Assembly: GCA_037042915.1 (NCBI GenBank)
Contig: CM073193.1
Location: 2,728,001-2,792,000, forward strand
From: Auricularia sp. M13
Lineage: Eukaryota; Basidiomycota; Agaricomycetes; Auriculariales; Auriculariaceae
Length of the DNA: 64,000 nucleotides
Direction of reading: 5' to 3'
Below are positions 1-12,748 of the stretch, one piece after another (the first letter of the stretch is position 1; every line of letters begins with the position of its first letter). Under the pieces are notes generated by a model. The model was not told the origin of the DNA, made no database searches, and saw only the letters and a program-made list of their open reading frames with translations. The position numbers and the translations under genes are program-made.

Positions 1-83
1 TGAGAGAGAACGACACAGGCAGAACGACAGAGAGATAGAGGAATGCTGCGCAGAAACCAGTTCTTTCCAGAAGAACACACACT

Positions 84-1481
84 CTATGGGGCGCCGCTGT
101 AGTTGCGGGCGTTGCGCTCCATGATATCGCGAAGCGAGCCCAGCAAGCGGGTGAAGGCGGCCACGCCGAGCACGGCGACCTTGAGCTTCGGCTCCAACGC
201 CTTGTTGGAGCGCACGACAGCGCGGACCGTTGCGGCGCGAGGCTTTACGTGCAGCAGCGAGAGTTCTGCGGGAAGGGTGAGTAAAGGGAAGAACACAGGT
301 AGTGGCTACACACCTCCGAAATAATCGCCCTTTTTATGGTGGCCGACGATCACTTCGTCGACCTTGCCGTTGTCATCAGGGAGACGCTTTGTCGCGACGG
401 CCTCGCCGGCTTCGATGAAAAACATGGACTCGCCCTTCTCGCCTTCGACGACGACTGCCTCGCCGTCTTCGAACTCCTTAGGCTGCAGCGCATCGGCAAT
501 CTTGCCGCGGTCTTCGTCGTTGAGCGCGGAGAGGAGCGGGACGTCGCGCAGGAAGGTCTTGTACATTTCGCGGATGCGGTGGCGCGAGTTGAGCACGATG
601 ATGCGGAAGGTGACGCGGTCGATCTTCCAGAGCGTGCCGGGTTCAGCGCAAACGACAGTCGCAGCGCGCGCCTGGGCGTACATGAGCGCGAGCTCGCCGA
701 AATAGCCCGTGCCTCTGATCTCTGCGACCTTCTTGCCGTACGGCGCGGCGCCGTTGACAGCATGGTCGAAGGCGGGCGGCAGGGTCTGCGCGTCGCCGTT
801 GCTGTGGCCCTCGCGCGCGTAGACGTCGAAGACGCCGGACTCGGTGACATAGAAATAGTCGCCCTCGTCGCCCTGGCGGATGAGGACCTCGCCGGGGACT
901 GCGAGATGCTCGGCCATGGCGGCGATGACGCGGGCCTCCTGGTCGTCGTTGAGCTCGCGGAAAAGGAAGCAGTCCTGGATGGCATGCTTGATGCGGGCCG
1001 TCTGCTCGGGCGTCTTGGGATCGAAGGGAATGTTGGCGTCGGAGTCGGACGTGACCTCGAGCGACTCGGCGGAGACGGACGTGCGTCGGCCCAGCGCGGA
1101 CTGCGGCGGCTGCAGGAAGTCTGTCGGGCTGAACTCGGCGGCCTGGGCAGCGCCAGAAAGCGGCGAGCCGGGGCTGAAGTTGAAGCTGGGCAGCAGCGCG
1201 TTGCCGGGCACGTTGAGGGTGCCAAAGGGCGAGTGGACCGTGGGCGCCGACGAGCGCGTGCTGCTGGAGAACGAGGGAAAGCCGGAGCCGGGCTGGTCGA
1301 CGAAGAAATGCGGCGGCAGGTCGGGCGGCGGGGCGGCGGCGGCGAGCGCGTCGCGTATGCGCGTCCGCTGCTCCTCGAGCCGGTCCTGGAACCAGCGGGC
1401 GCAGTACTGCAGCGCGTCCTTGGGCTGCACGCGCTCGACGTCGCGGCGCAGGTCCTCAATCAGCGTCTCGAACGTCGACAT
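84..1481 (-). CDS. cAMP-dependent protein kinase regulatory subunit
   Basis: Binds cAMP and holds the PKA catalytic subunit inactive. Two exons (1481-314 and 265-84) give 449 residues; the 48-nt intron falls inside the second cAMP site, and splicing restores FGELSLL. The N-terminus (about residues 1-45) resembles the dimerisation/docking helix pair. RRTS near residue 132 fits the inhibitor/phosphorylation site. cNMP domain A carries FGELAL near 261 followed by RAATV; domain B carries FGELSL and PRAATV near 390-405. The length fits fungal Bcy1/PkaR proteins. The start is the first ATG of the open frame, just before the dimerisation segment. The strong overlapping plus-strand frame is a codon-bias shadow. 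Confidence 0.96.
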
Positions 1482-2322
1482 CGCGGGGAAAGACGCGTGC
1501 TTGGCCTTGTTTTCCGAGACTCAGACCGGTAAACTCAGCTCCTGCCACTTTGACTCGTCCCGCCACCACCATTGCCGTTTTGTTTCCCCCGCCCAGCCCA
1601 CGTGGCGCCCACGCGAGAACAAAGCCTTCCCAGCACGTGCTTGTTGTTCTTTCTCGGCGCTTCCAACTCCGTCCGCTACTCATCCAGCAGCCGCGCTCCC
1701 CAGCTCGCATCCTCTTCCTCGCTTTGCCACCTCGGGCAAGGCGTGAAACTCGGACACAGCATGCTCGGCTCCACTCGATGATTCTCGCTTGGCTGCTTTG
1801 GGTTGGCTCGCGCGCGGCATTATTCAATTGGGCACCGCTCTTGTTCATCTCGATTCGCCCACCTCGGGTCTGATGCTGCCCTTCTGGCTGCGCATTGCTC
1901 CGCCAGTGCTGGTTCTGAACTGTGTGCATCTCCGGGAATTCGGTCGTTCTGGAATCCATGCTCGCCGCGTGCAGGTTCCACAGATTTGCTGGCCTCCTTA
2001 TTTGAACAGAAGTTCGGATGTGTACTCATCTTTCAGTTGCCCTGCCCTGGTTGTGTTCTTGCCACAACCGCACTGGTAGCGCAGATTCAATGATAGTTTC
2101 TGCAAGGTCTCTTGGCCGTGCCCAGGAGGTTCAGTCGTACAACTTTGTCTCCGGTATCACATTGCTCCTAGGAACTCAGAAACGCGTTCGCAGTCAAACA
2201 AGCGGGTTACTGCGTGGATATTCACTCACGCCGGTCCTTATTTCATCTACTAGCTTCTTCGCCTGATGCACGGTTTACTAACCGCTTGTCATCCACGACG
2301 CAGTACGTAGGTATGTCACTGG
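1482..2322. other. Intergenic stretch, no gene seen
   Basis: Open frames here are short, lack family motifs and have no splice pattern that extends them. It probably holds the promoter of the PKA regulatory subunit gene and upstream sequence of the short-chain dehydrogenase pseudogene. Confidence 0.5.
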
Positions 2323-2329
2323 TATAAAA
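2323..2329 (+). promoter_or_regulatory. TATA box of the SDR pseudogene
   Basis: TATAAAA lies 67 nt before the ATG at 2396, so the core promoter of the decayed copy still looks intact. Confidence 0.5.
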
Positions 2330-2395
2330 CGACAACGACATTCCTCCATCTCCAGCATCTTATCAAACCACCTGACGACCCATCCTCAAGGTTCA

Positions 2396-3313
2396 ATGCC
2401 AAACGTCTGGGAGACCTCCTTCACCAAGACCATCCACCACAGCAGCTATGCGTCAATTTTGCCACCCCCGTCTCGAGCTTTCGGCTCCTGGGAAAACCAT
2501 CCTCATCAGCGGCGGCGGGCGGGGTTGGGCGCGGGCATCGTCGAGGCCGTCGCGCAGGCGGGCACTGCGCACGTCGTCATCACCGGCCGGAGCGCGTACA
2601 GTCTCCGCGCGATGACAACGTGGATCGAAGCAACTTACCCCTCGACGAAGCTCACCGCAGTCTCCGGCAACGTCTCCAGAAACGCAGACGTCGCGCGCGC
2701 ATTTGCTGCGGCACAGCAATTCGACGTGGTCGTCGCGAACGCCGCCCACCTCGCCGCGGTGCAGCCCGTGCCGCGCGCGTACGCGGGCGACGAGGACGAG
2801 GTGCAGGAATGGCGGCGCTCGTTCGAGGCGAACGTCAAGGGCGTCTTACCCCTCGCGCGCCACTTCCTCGCGCACGCCGCACCGGGCGCCGTGTTTATCC
2901 GTCCGCCACCGGGGCGCACGCCTGCCCGCCCGATGTTGACCGCATACACGAGCTCGAAACTCGGTCGTGCGCGTCGTCGAGACGTTGCAGGCTGAGAGCC
3001 CGCGTTGCGGTTCTTCAACGTCCATCCGGGCGTGGCGAAGACGGAGTTGCTGGTTCAGTCCGGTTGACGATGCTCTCAATCCTCCCATGGACGACAGTGG
3101 GGACCTTCTCTTACCCGGCTATTCAGCGCTGGGCATCTAATGACATTGCAGTTGACCTTCCCGGCAACTTCATGGTGGTTGGTCAGCTCGGAGGCCACAT
3201 TCTTGAAGGGGAAGTTCTTGTGGGTAAATTGGAACGTCAATGAGCTAAAGGCCAAAAGGTAGGAGATCCTGAGCGGGAATCAGTTCGTCACAGGTCTGCT
3301 TGGTTGCGAGTGA
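2396..3313 (+). pseudogene. Decayed short-chain dehydrogenase (tandem copy)
   Basis: It is clearly related to the intact gene at 3936-4880: same N-terminal WETxxTKTxHH block, same GGGRGLGxGIV nucleotide-binding loop, YPSTK and EANVKG blocks, and LPGNF near the end. The frame is broken repeatedly. It shifts near 2465 and back near 2520, again near 2970 and 3000. It reaches TGA at 3065-3067 after the block matching the parental KSG, and a substitution gives TAG in the last exon (near 3261). The active-site region reads YTSSK. Some shifts sit in short homopolymers and could be sequencing errors, but the in-frame stops argue for real loss of function. The intron of the intact copy seems to be kept near 3100-3150. 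Confidence 0.85.
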
Positions 3314-3935
3314 GTTCGCGCATAACCTCTTTACTTGGAATCCGAGAGTTTGCTGCAAATACGTAGCTGCGCGACTCTCGCCGAAGTTTCTCATGGGAGT
3401 GTCTGCTCTAATCCTGGGCGCAATCCACCATGCGTAAGCGCTTAAACAGTGGCACAACATCCCTATGACTCGTGTGTTTGCCCTCAAGCGGGTCCGAGGA
3501 ACGTGACTAGGGCCGAGCACGTGACCTCTGACAGAAAGCGGACGAAATCTGTGAAGTTGCTACAGGTGTTCGAGTCGCTTAACCATCACAGAAAATATAG
3601 GTGAGATAAATTCAACATACTGTTGGGGGAGAAGCCTGAGGGGGCGTGCGTACTCGCGGCTTGATACTGTGTAAAGCGGCTCGAGTCAAGTTGTAAGTCC
3701 TTCGGGGCCGCTCAGACTGCGCAAGAAGCATTCCCAGTCTTCTAGACATTGAATACCATTTGTAAGGGAGCGCTGAAGATCATCCATCTCCTCTGCCAAA
3801 CGGGGTTGACCAACCATTAGTAATCCAACGCAGGCGCCTCTCCGGAAACCGTCCGCTGGAGACAGGATAAAGGACGCTTAGGATTACTACTCCTTCAAGT
3901 TCGAGACATCTCCAAGCTTATCGTCTTAGCTCACG
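3314..3935. other. Spacer between tandem SDR copies
   Basis: No convincing open frame. It separates the pseudogene from the intact copy and should hold the promoter of the latter; I see no clear TATA box. Confidence 0.45.
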
Positions 3936-4880
3936 ATGGCACACCCGTGGGAGACCGACTACACCAAAACTTACCATCACCACACCTACCCCGCCATCTC
4001 GCCGACTCGCCCCGAGCTCTCAGTCTCAGGCAAGGTTGTCGCCATCAGCGGTGGAGGTCGTGGCCTGGGCACCGGAATCGTCGACGCCTTCGCACAAGCA
4101 GGTGCCGCGCACATCCTCGTCACTGGCCGCAATGCCGCGAACCTGCAGGCGATCGCAGCAAAGACCGAAGCTGCGTACCCCTCGACCAAAATCGTCGTCG
4201 TTCCCGGCGACATTTCGCGTGAAGACGACGTATCCCGCCTCTTCGTCGAGATTAAGAAGGTCGCCCCCGGCGGCATTGACATTTTCATTGCCAACGCCGG
4301 CTATATCGCCGACACGGTTCCCGTCACGGAGGCGCGGGTGGACGACTGGTGGCGTGCGTTCGAGGTCAACGTCAAAGGCACCTTCTTCCAAGCGCGTCAC
4401 TTTGTCGCCGCTGCAGCGCCCAACGCCGTCTTTGTCAACATTTCAGCCGGGGCGGCTCACCTCGCCCCTCCGCTTCATGGCTTCTCGGCATACGCGAGCG
4501 CTAAGCTAGCCGCGGCGCGCGTTGTGGAAACACTCCAACTCGAGAACCCTGCGCTGAGGTTCTTCAACGTGCAGCCTGGCGCCGTCAAGACAGACATGCT
4601 CACCAAATCGGGGTTCGAAGACTTCAATCCGCCACCTCCACTTGATGACCGTGAGTATGCTGTGCGGCTTTATAAGCACTGTGGTTTTGATGGCTGACCA
4701 TGTTCAACTGCAGTCGAACTACCCGGCCACTTTCTCGTGTGGCTCGTCAGCCCAGAGGGCGAATTCCTGAAGGGCAAGTTCCTGTGGGTCAACTGGGACG
4801 TCGACGAGCTCAAGGCCAGGAAGGAGGAGATACTGACTGGGAATAAGCTTGTTACTGGGCTGGTCGGCTGGGTCGTTTAG
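3936..4880 (+). CDS. Short-chain dehydrogenase/reductase (SDR)
   Basis: NAD(P)-dependent oxidoreductase of the classical SDR fold; the substrate cannot be told. Two exons (3936-4650, 4714-4880) give 293 residues. Residues 38-46 hold the glycine-rich cofactor loop SGGGRGLGTG, 119-122 ANAG, Ser170 the likely catalytic serine in VNIS, and Tyr186/Lys190 the YASAK active site. The C-terminal exon carries the LPGHFLVWL block. There is no signal peptide or membrane segment, so it is probably cytosolic. A decayed copy lies directly upstream in the same direction. The start sits at the first ATG and matches the start of the pseudogene copy. Confidence 0.93.
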
Positions 4881-5284
4881 TGTCCCGCGATGTCATTGAC
4901 GGATCCTCCTCGCTTGTACAGTAATGCTCGCAACTGATTCAACGCGAATGCTCAGACGTTTGAATAATGGCTTGTGTCAAGGTCACCGTTCCATGACTCG
5001 ATTAAAGTTTCCAAATCACTTGCCTTCCTTCCCGCTCTTGCGGCCACAACGCTCGACTCAGCGCTCAGCGCTTGTTGCCCCGCCACTTGTTTGGCCCATT
5101 CTGCCTTGGATTCTACGCGCATATGTTGCGGCGCGTCGTTTCTGGGCTGAATGTCGTGCTTGCACGTGACGGATGCAAACTTGGGAGGTACTCCGTGTCG
5201 GGACTTGCGCGGTCAGACCCGCGCCTTGCCCATTGCAAGCGCAGCTCTGATACCTTCACATCGCGACCATCGCAGAAGTCAAAC
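4881..5284. other. Intergenic stretch, nothing recognised
   Basis: Contains the 3' end of the SDR transcript and upstream sequence of the peptidase gene. Open frames are short and without motifs. Confidence 0.45.
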
Positions 5285-6926
<1,642 letters not shown>

Positions 6927-8876
6927 GTAATTTGTGGGAGAAACGATCTCTTGTAAATTCCGTGGGAACAATGCACGAATGCTCAGAGCGCTGGAAAAAC
7001 GGTTTCCGTTCTGAGGTGTTTGGGCATTCTTTGTTTACGGCACACTGGCGCAACCATTCGACGTCGAGGATCGAGGCTAATCAGAACACAAACCTTCCAG
7101 GTCGCTCGTACGGGCTCAATGTCTTTTGGCTGCATGTAACGAAGGTCAGCGGGGCTTCGGCCCCAAAATACCGAAGACTCAAATCTGACTCTGACTCAAA
7201 AGCCTGGCATTCCCGGCTCGCCGCCCGAATGAATCGGAGTCGGAGGTTACCAGGAGGTTACACGCTATCGTCGCCGCGGATTAATTATCAATCGTGCATG
7301 AGCTCTTGATGGCCGAAACCACTGCACCATGCACTGGGTTCTTGTGTGACTAACCGGGACCGCTGTTTCGATGGCCAGAATCATCAGTTGGATGGCCTGA
7401 TATTCGACTCGATTCCACGATCATGCAGCGGTGCGCTGTCTGACGCAGGGCGCCCGCGTTTGCGGAGATACTCTCTAAATCTTATGGCCAGTTAAAACCG
7501 ATAGCAGAGATAATGAGATGAGACTGGATGAAGTATGATTATGAGGCGCTAGCAGTGGCAGAATCCGGCGTGGCATCCATAGAGCCACTTCCGGTATGAT
7601 CCTGGAACCTGAGGTGGTTGAGGATTGCGTGAGCAAGCGCTTGGATAGTGGTACGATCGGAGCAGCAGCGAACCGATAAATTCGACCGAGCTGGTACAAC
7701 CCGGTGCATCCGACGAAGAAGTTTACCTGTTGGTGTGAGGGTTTGTTTTGTGTTGACTCGACTGAGACTCACTGCAGCAAGCGGATAGTTCTTCGGGATA
7801 ATCACCAAGCTCCAGCGTGTCCATATAAACCTGCATTATGCTGAATGAACGGTGGGAATTACGGGCATACGGCGAGCAACTTGCCCTGTGCCGGCGAGTG
7901 CTGTCGGGCCGGTGTCGGCCATCAGCGCCAACGGGGTTGGCCTCATTGGACCATCATTACGACGCACCGACATTCTGCGAGACACTGAGCTTGTCCACGG
8001 GCCTTTGTAAGTCCTTGAGTCCAGCCAGGACTAGACTCCATTTGACGATGGGCCCCCAGAAGAACACCTGTTACGAATCTGTCGGCGCAATGATCTGTAG
8101 GGTGAAGCGCTCGACGGACTGTCTTTGGGCCTGTAGCATCCCCGCGCTGAGTACAGCGAACAGCTCAATACACGCAGTACACACCCACAGGGTGGTTCCA
8201 CAGCGCCTGCGCACGTGCGACGACTGAAGAGGATGCAGGACCGGACATGAGAGCGCTCAGCAGCCGCTCGACCTTGGCCGTCGCGTTCGTGGGCGCGTGA
8301 GCAGGCTCGCTTGCTCGGCTATCGTCCTAGGTGCCTTGCTCTGTGCGCCGGCGTTCGTGAAGCTTCTGGCCTCCTGCTTGTGCTCGTGACGCTCTGCCGG
8401 CGCCGAACAGCAGCCATGACGCGTGGCGTCTTGCGTGTGAGAATCCCGACCCACTGCTTCGGCGGCCGTTCGGGTCTCGTCCTGCTGTCTTTCTTGCTCC
8501 CGGCGCAACTCTCCTGATACAGGCTCGCGATGCTCGTTGCGCACGCTATCTCTGCGATAATAAATCTTGGGCCTCCTGCACCTTCATGCGCCTAGCTCAG
8601 ACGCTGACCGATGGGTTGACGAGGAGGTCGGGATTTCACGGGAACCCTTGCACCGATTGTTTTGATCTGCCGAGGCGAGTCGGAACCCCGGGTTAACTAT
8701 CCGCTGAGTCACCTTGCACAGATGTCAGCGGCACGCAACCTTCATCGTTGCAGTGGCCGGTTTACTCAGCCTGCTCCTCGCGCGTTTATATCTCATGTTC
8801 TGGACCATTCGGCGCCGCACACAAATCGCGTGCCCCTCCCCTCCCTCCATTCGGTGTCTCACTCCCTCCGCCCCCC
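6927..8876. other. Long intergenic stretch, no supported gene
   Basis: Almost 2 kb with only short unrelated open frames on both strands. I could not join them into a recognisable protein and saw no inverted repeat or transposon end. A CT/CCTCC-rich run just before 8877 is probably the leader of the next gene. Confidence 0.45.
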
Positions 8877-10789
8877 ATGGCGCACTCGCACGGCGGTCAC
8901 AGCGGGCCTGCTGCGATGTTCAACGTCACGGAATACGATTTGACACACGGCCCCGACCCTCTGTCTTACATCTCGCACGACTTCTGGCCTGAGGGCGACA
9001 CTTCAGCGTGGCCCTCGTTGATGATTCTGCACGTCGTCACGTTAGGCATCGCGTTTTTCATCTTGCTGCCCGTCTGTGCGTTCAATCTTTATCTTGCCTG
9101 GCGCCAACGTCTAATCAAAGATTTTCATTTCGCGCCGTTAGCCATATCCTTACGCTCCGTCAAGCATCGATGGCATTTGCCAACCCTTGTCGCGTTCCAC
9201 GCGTTCTTGACCGTTGGCCTTTTTAGCGCCACGCTGTACAAGAAGGTCACGCCTAATCTGTAAGTGCACCCGTCGTGGCTCATGTCGATCCTTGGCTAAA
9301 CATACGGCAGTTATGAAGGATCTAAGCACGGCAAATTGGGCTGGGCCGTAGTTGCTCTCGTCGTCGGACTCTCCGTAACAGAGGCTCTTGGTGTTATTCG
9401 GCGCCTCGCTCAGTACCTTCTGCGGACGCCAGTATCGCAATGGGCGCTGACTCCAATTTTGGCGGTCATCCGTGACTCGGATGGCGAAGACGCGCATGGC
9501 AACCAAGCCGAATACGCGGGTCTTATACAACACGACGATGACGTACACGAGGAAACACTAGAGGCACATCCTGGGAACGCAGTGCCCATGCACGAGGTCC
9601 GGCATGTGCGCATGGACAGCATTTCTCCCACGGAGAGCGATTTGGAAGCCGGCGCCACCGAGCATTGGGTCAGGGGCCAGTCCCTGCCCTACTCCCCTAC
9701 TCTTAACCATTCGGACCTGACGCTGCACGAGCCTTCTGGACCGCATCTTCGGAAGCACTCGCTCGCTTCTTTGTCGAAGAGCAGTCTGCTCCGTACCGCA
9801 GGTAACGTGCTCTTCCACACCCTAGAGCACGCGCTCGTCCCGTTCGCCTTCGCTGCAAGCGTTAGTGGCATGACGATTTACACGGGGATCTGCCGCGGAG
9901 GACAGATAAACGGGTGTATGGCGCATCTGATCAAGGGTGGCATCTTCTGGTGCTACGGCCTGCTCAGCTTCGCACGCTACCTGGGTGCGTGGCGCGCTCT
10001 CGGATGGGCATGGAACCGGCGCTCTTCCAATGTGCCTTCCTGGACGCCTACGGCGGAGATGGTCGAGTGCAGCGTCATCTTCCTGTACGGCGCGACCAAC
10101 ACCTGGATGGAACGATTCGCCGCCGCGCCGGGCGACCCGTACACGACCAAGCAGGTGCAGCACATTTCCATTGCTGTCATGTTTTGGTTCGCCGGTTTGG
10201 TCGGGATGGGCGTCGAGTCACGCACGCTGCGCCGGTGGCTCTCGCCCTCGTCAGCTTCGTCGATGCTGCCGTCGGGCAATCCGCTGCCCGGCTTGGTCAT
10301 TGGTGTCACAGGGCTAGCCATGGCGGCTCATCACCAGGCGTACGTCTTCTCGTCCAGATTCACGTGCTATGGGGCGGTCTTCTCGCTGCGTTCGCCGCGC
10401 TGCGCTGGATGACCTACTTCCTGCTGTTCGCGCGCGCGAAGTCTCGGGAGACCGATCTGGATGACGAACCAAGACGCCCGCCAACCGAGTTACTCGCGAG
10501 CTTCTTCCTCTCCTGCGGCGGGCTCGTCTTCGCGCTCAGCGTTGAGCCTATTGGGCTGTATGCCATGCGCAATGGCCGTGGTACGTGTTTTCGTTTTCGT
10601 AAGGAGGGCACGTGATTGACGCGTTTGTTAGATGACGTGATGATGTTCCTGAACCTCTCGGTGGCAGTGACTTGTCTTGCATTCACCTGGATGCTTGGCA
10701 TCATGGCCGTCAACGGGTATTTGAAGACGAGGCATGCCGCCACGACTGCAGCGCGACGACCGGCTCCACGTCGTTCGCAATCGTTCTGA
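8877..10789 (+). CDS. YTP1-like multi-pass membrane protein (frame break)
   Basis: Exons 8877-9259, 9311-10580 and 10632-10789. The protein has an N-terminal His-rich stretch, an N-terminal module like DUF2427 with several hydrophobic helices, a long hydrophilic loop (roughly residues 200-290), and a C-terminal helical block like Ytp1 that includes GLAMAAHHQ and IHVLWGGLLAAFAALRW. Homologues are membrane proteins of unclear role. The frame moves by one near 10347-10350, inside the conserved block. No GT-AG intron with the right phase removes it, and the exon sum is one base short of a multiple of three. A lost base is the simplest reading, as a sequencing error or a mutation. Family assignment is by recognition. 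Confidence 0.75.
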
Positions 10790-11190
10790 ATACTCAACAT
10801 CACGAGCTCCGACATTTGCTCTTAACGACACCTTCAACGGTACATAATGAACTAATCTTCTCGTGTAGTCTAGCACCCACTGTAGCGCTGTCTGCTTTTT
10901 TGTTGCCGCTTTCGGGGCGCTGTGTTGTGTACATGTCGGGCGATGAAGGAATTGCTCGGGAAATGAAAGAATGCAATCAGAGGAATGATCAACAAATGGC
11001 TTTGTCCCCACTTGTCGCACGAGCTAATGCCGTGTCTCGCAACGCGTCCATTGGGATGTGAACCAGCGCTGGTATGCTATGAGCGGGCCCGCGGCAGTCA
11101 AGACCGCAACGGAGGTCTCGGAAGCGGCATCTCTTTCAATCGAGGCTGACCAGTGTAGCCTGTCTCAATCGCAATCTCACCCGATGTTGC
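10790..11190. other. Intergenic stretch
   Basis: Short frames only. It holds the 3' flank of the YTP1-like gene and upstream sequence of the small secreted protein. Confidence 0.45.
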
Positions 11191-11196
11191 TATAAA
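11191..11196 (+). promoter_or_regulatory. TATA box of small secreted protein gene
   Basis: TATAAA lies 79 nt before the ATG at 11275. A clear TATA box fits an inducible or highly expressed gene for a secreted protein. Confidence 0.55.
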
Positions 11197-11274
11197 GCGA
11201 GGCCTCAGCGGACCATCTCATCACCAACAACAGCCAAAGCATCAGCCTTCAGCTCACACACACTCAGACGAACA

Positions 11275-11667
11275 ATGCAGTTCACCAGCATCGCACTCGC
11301 CCTCTTCCTCGCCGCCACGTCGGCCATCGCCGCGCCTTGCCCCCTGCGCAGCCCGCTCGCGCCGCGCTCTGTCTGGGACCCGCGCGTCACGTGTCCGCAC
11401 GCGGGGACGGTGTGGAAACGCGGGACGACGCACACTGTCAAATGGGACGCAAGCCACCCGCCCAAGGACGGCGTGAGCAACGGCGCAGCCATCTACCTCC
11501 GCAAGGGCGACTTGACGCTCATGGAGCACCCTCTCGCCGAAGGGTTCGACCTCCACAAGGGACACCAGGACGTCATCGTGCCCACTGACATTGCGCCGGG
11601 CCAGGATTATCGCGTTGTCCTCTTCGGCGATTCGGGCAACTGGAGCGAGCAGTTCACCGTCATCTAA
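11275..11667 (+). CDS. Small secreted Kre9/Knh1-type protein
   Basis: Single exon, 130 residues. Residues 1-20 form a signal peptide (hydrophobic core LALFLAATSAIA, cleavage likely after AIA-A). The mature part shows the beta-sandwich pattern of the Kre9/Knh1 N-terminal family: TWKRG-type turn, HTVKWD, a charged strand, a PTDIAPGQDYRVVLFGD block and a final SEQFTVI strand. Fungal relatives act at the cell wall or in glucan assembly. Here there is no Ser/Thr-rich tail and no GPI signal, so it is a short, freely secreted version. Intron-free, unlike nearly all its neighbours. Confidence 0.82.
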   Translation: MQFTSIALALFLAATSAIAAPCPLRSPLAPRSVWDPRVTCPHAGTVWKRGTTHTVKWDASHPPKDGVSNGAAIYLRKGDLTLMEHPLAEGFDLHKGHQDVIVPTDIAPGQDYRVVLFGDSGNWSEQFTVI

Positions 11668-11808
11668 AATATGGCGCATCTCGATACTGCTACACTGCTG
11701 CAAGAGATGTCATATTAGCCATATCTATTCAGTCCAAAATATCTAGCTATCAAACAACTATTTTTATATATGAGTTTAAGCCGTGTGGTGATAATGAATG
11801 ACGAGCCT

Positions 11809-12648
11809 TCACTGCGCTTTATCCCAGGCGGATCTGGTCAGTTCCATCGTGACTTGAGACCAGCTGAAAAGGCCGAGCGGTTCCACTGCCTCCTGCTCTT
11901 GCGCGGGTTGAAAGTGGGCTTTACGGAGAGCGTTGTAAACATAGGGCTCGAGCGCCGGACACACACGAGCACGGACTGCCTGCAAGTCTTTTGCCTCTGA
12001 GAACGCACGCGTGAGGGTGTGGGCCAGGAGATCGTCTTGGATGCAAGCTGGAGGAACACGGAATGGCCCGTCGACGTAGAGCACGTCAAGAGTTGCGACA
12101 CTGGATGCGCTGCGCGAGATACCGGCTAAACCGATAGCGCGCGCGCCAAACTCGAGGATGAAGAGTCCTGAGCCACTATTACTGGCTTTGGGGAGGTCAA
12201 GAGCTCGTACTCGTTTGGACGAAAGGTCTTCAAATTGCCAGCGCTGTTTCCTGGGTCGTCCTTAGACGAAGATATACTTCATGGGCACAGTTCAACATAC
12301 CAGTCTACGGCAAGCATTACGGGAAATGCTACAACAGCGAAAGCGGGCAGCGGGCGCAGGTAACCAAGGATGCGCCAGATGCCATCCAGGTCGGTGCGCG
12401 GCCACCAGTCCATAGCGGTCATGAACACGGTCGATAGGCCGGCCCACAGTGCCAGTGTCAACGGTTTGTTGTATGCTGTACGCGCTCCTGTCAAAAATCC
12501 AGCGCAAAACGAGTGAATTACCAGCACCTTTGCTGTTGGCGACAGCCAGCTGCTCAATGACCGCCCTGGCGACGAAAAGACGGGCGGTTGGAGCGTCGGC
12601 CTGGGTGCAGGGCCGTATCCGCGCGTCTGGCGGCGCAGAATTGGACAT
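11809..12648 (-). CDS. GNAT-type N-acetyltransferase-like membrane protein
   Basis: Exons 12648-12528, 12475-12301 and 12250-11809 give 245 residues. The start begins with an IRPCTQADAP segment, which is how many GNAT proteins open. Residues about 55-100 form two hydrophobic segments separated by MDWWPRTD, like membrane-anchored NAT8-type or fungal GNAT proteins. The C-terminal half has LFILEFG and GLAGIS strands and an LYVDGPFR block where the acetyl-CoA site is expected, but I do not see a clean Q/RxxGxG/A motif, so catalytic ability is uncertain. An upstream in-frame ATG at 12717 would add 23 residues. It is divergent from the nuclease gene, with about 100 nt between starts. Confidence 0.7.
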
Positions 12649-12748
12649 GGCGAGCAAGAGGCCGACCTGGTCGACATCGCGGACTTGGAAGATGGACGCT
12701 GCAGGGATCGAACGCACGTGCGTTCAGATTCCGACGCGTCTATCCCTC

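Noticed and set aside
336-1532. 398-residue open frame opposite the PKA regulatory subunit
   Set aside because: It mirrors the real gene on the other strand; composition is biased and no motif is present.
8640-8720. tRNA-like stretch (ACTCAGCGG ... GGTTCC) on the minus strand
   Set aside because: The two boxes are too close together, the B box is poor and no cloverleaf forms.
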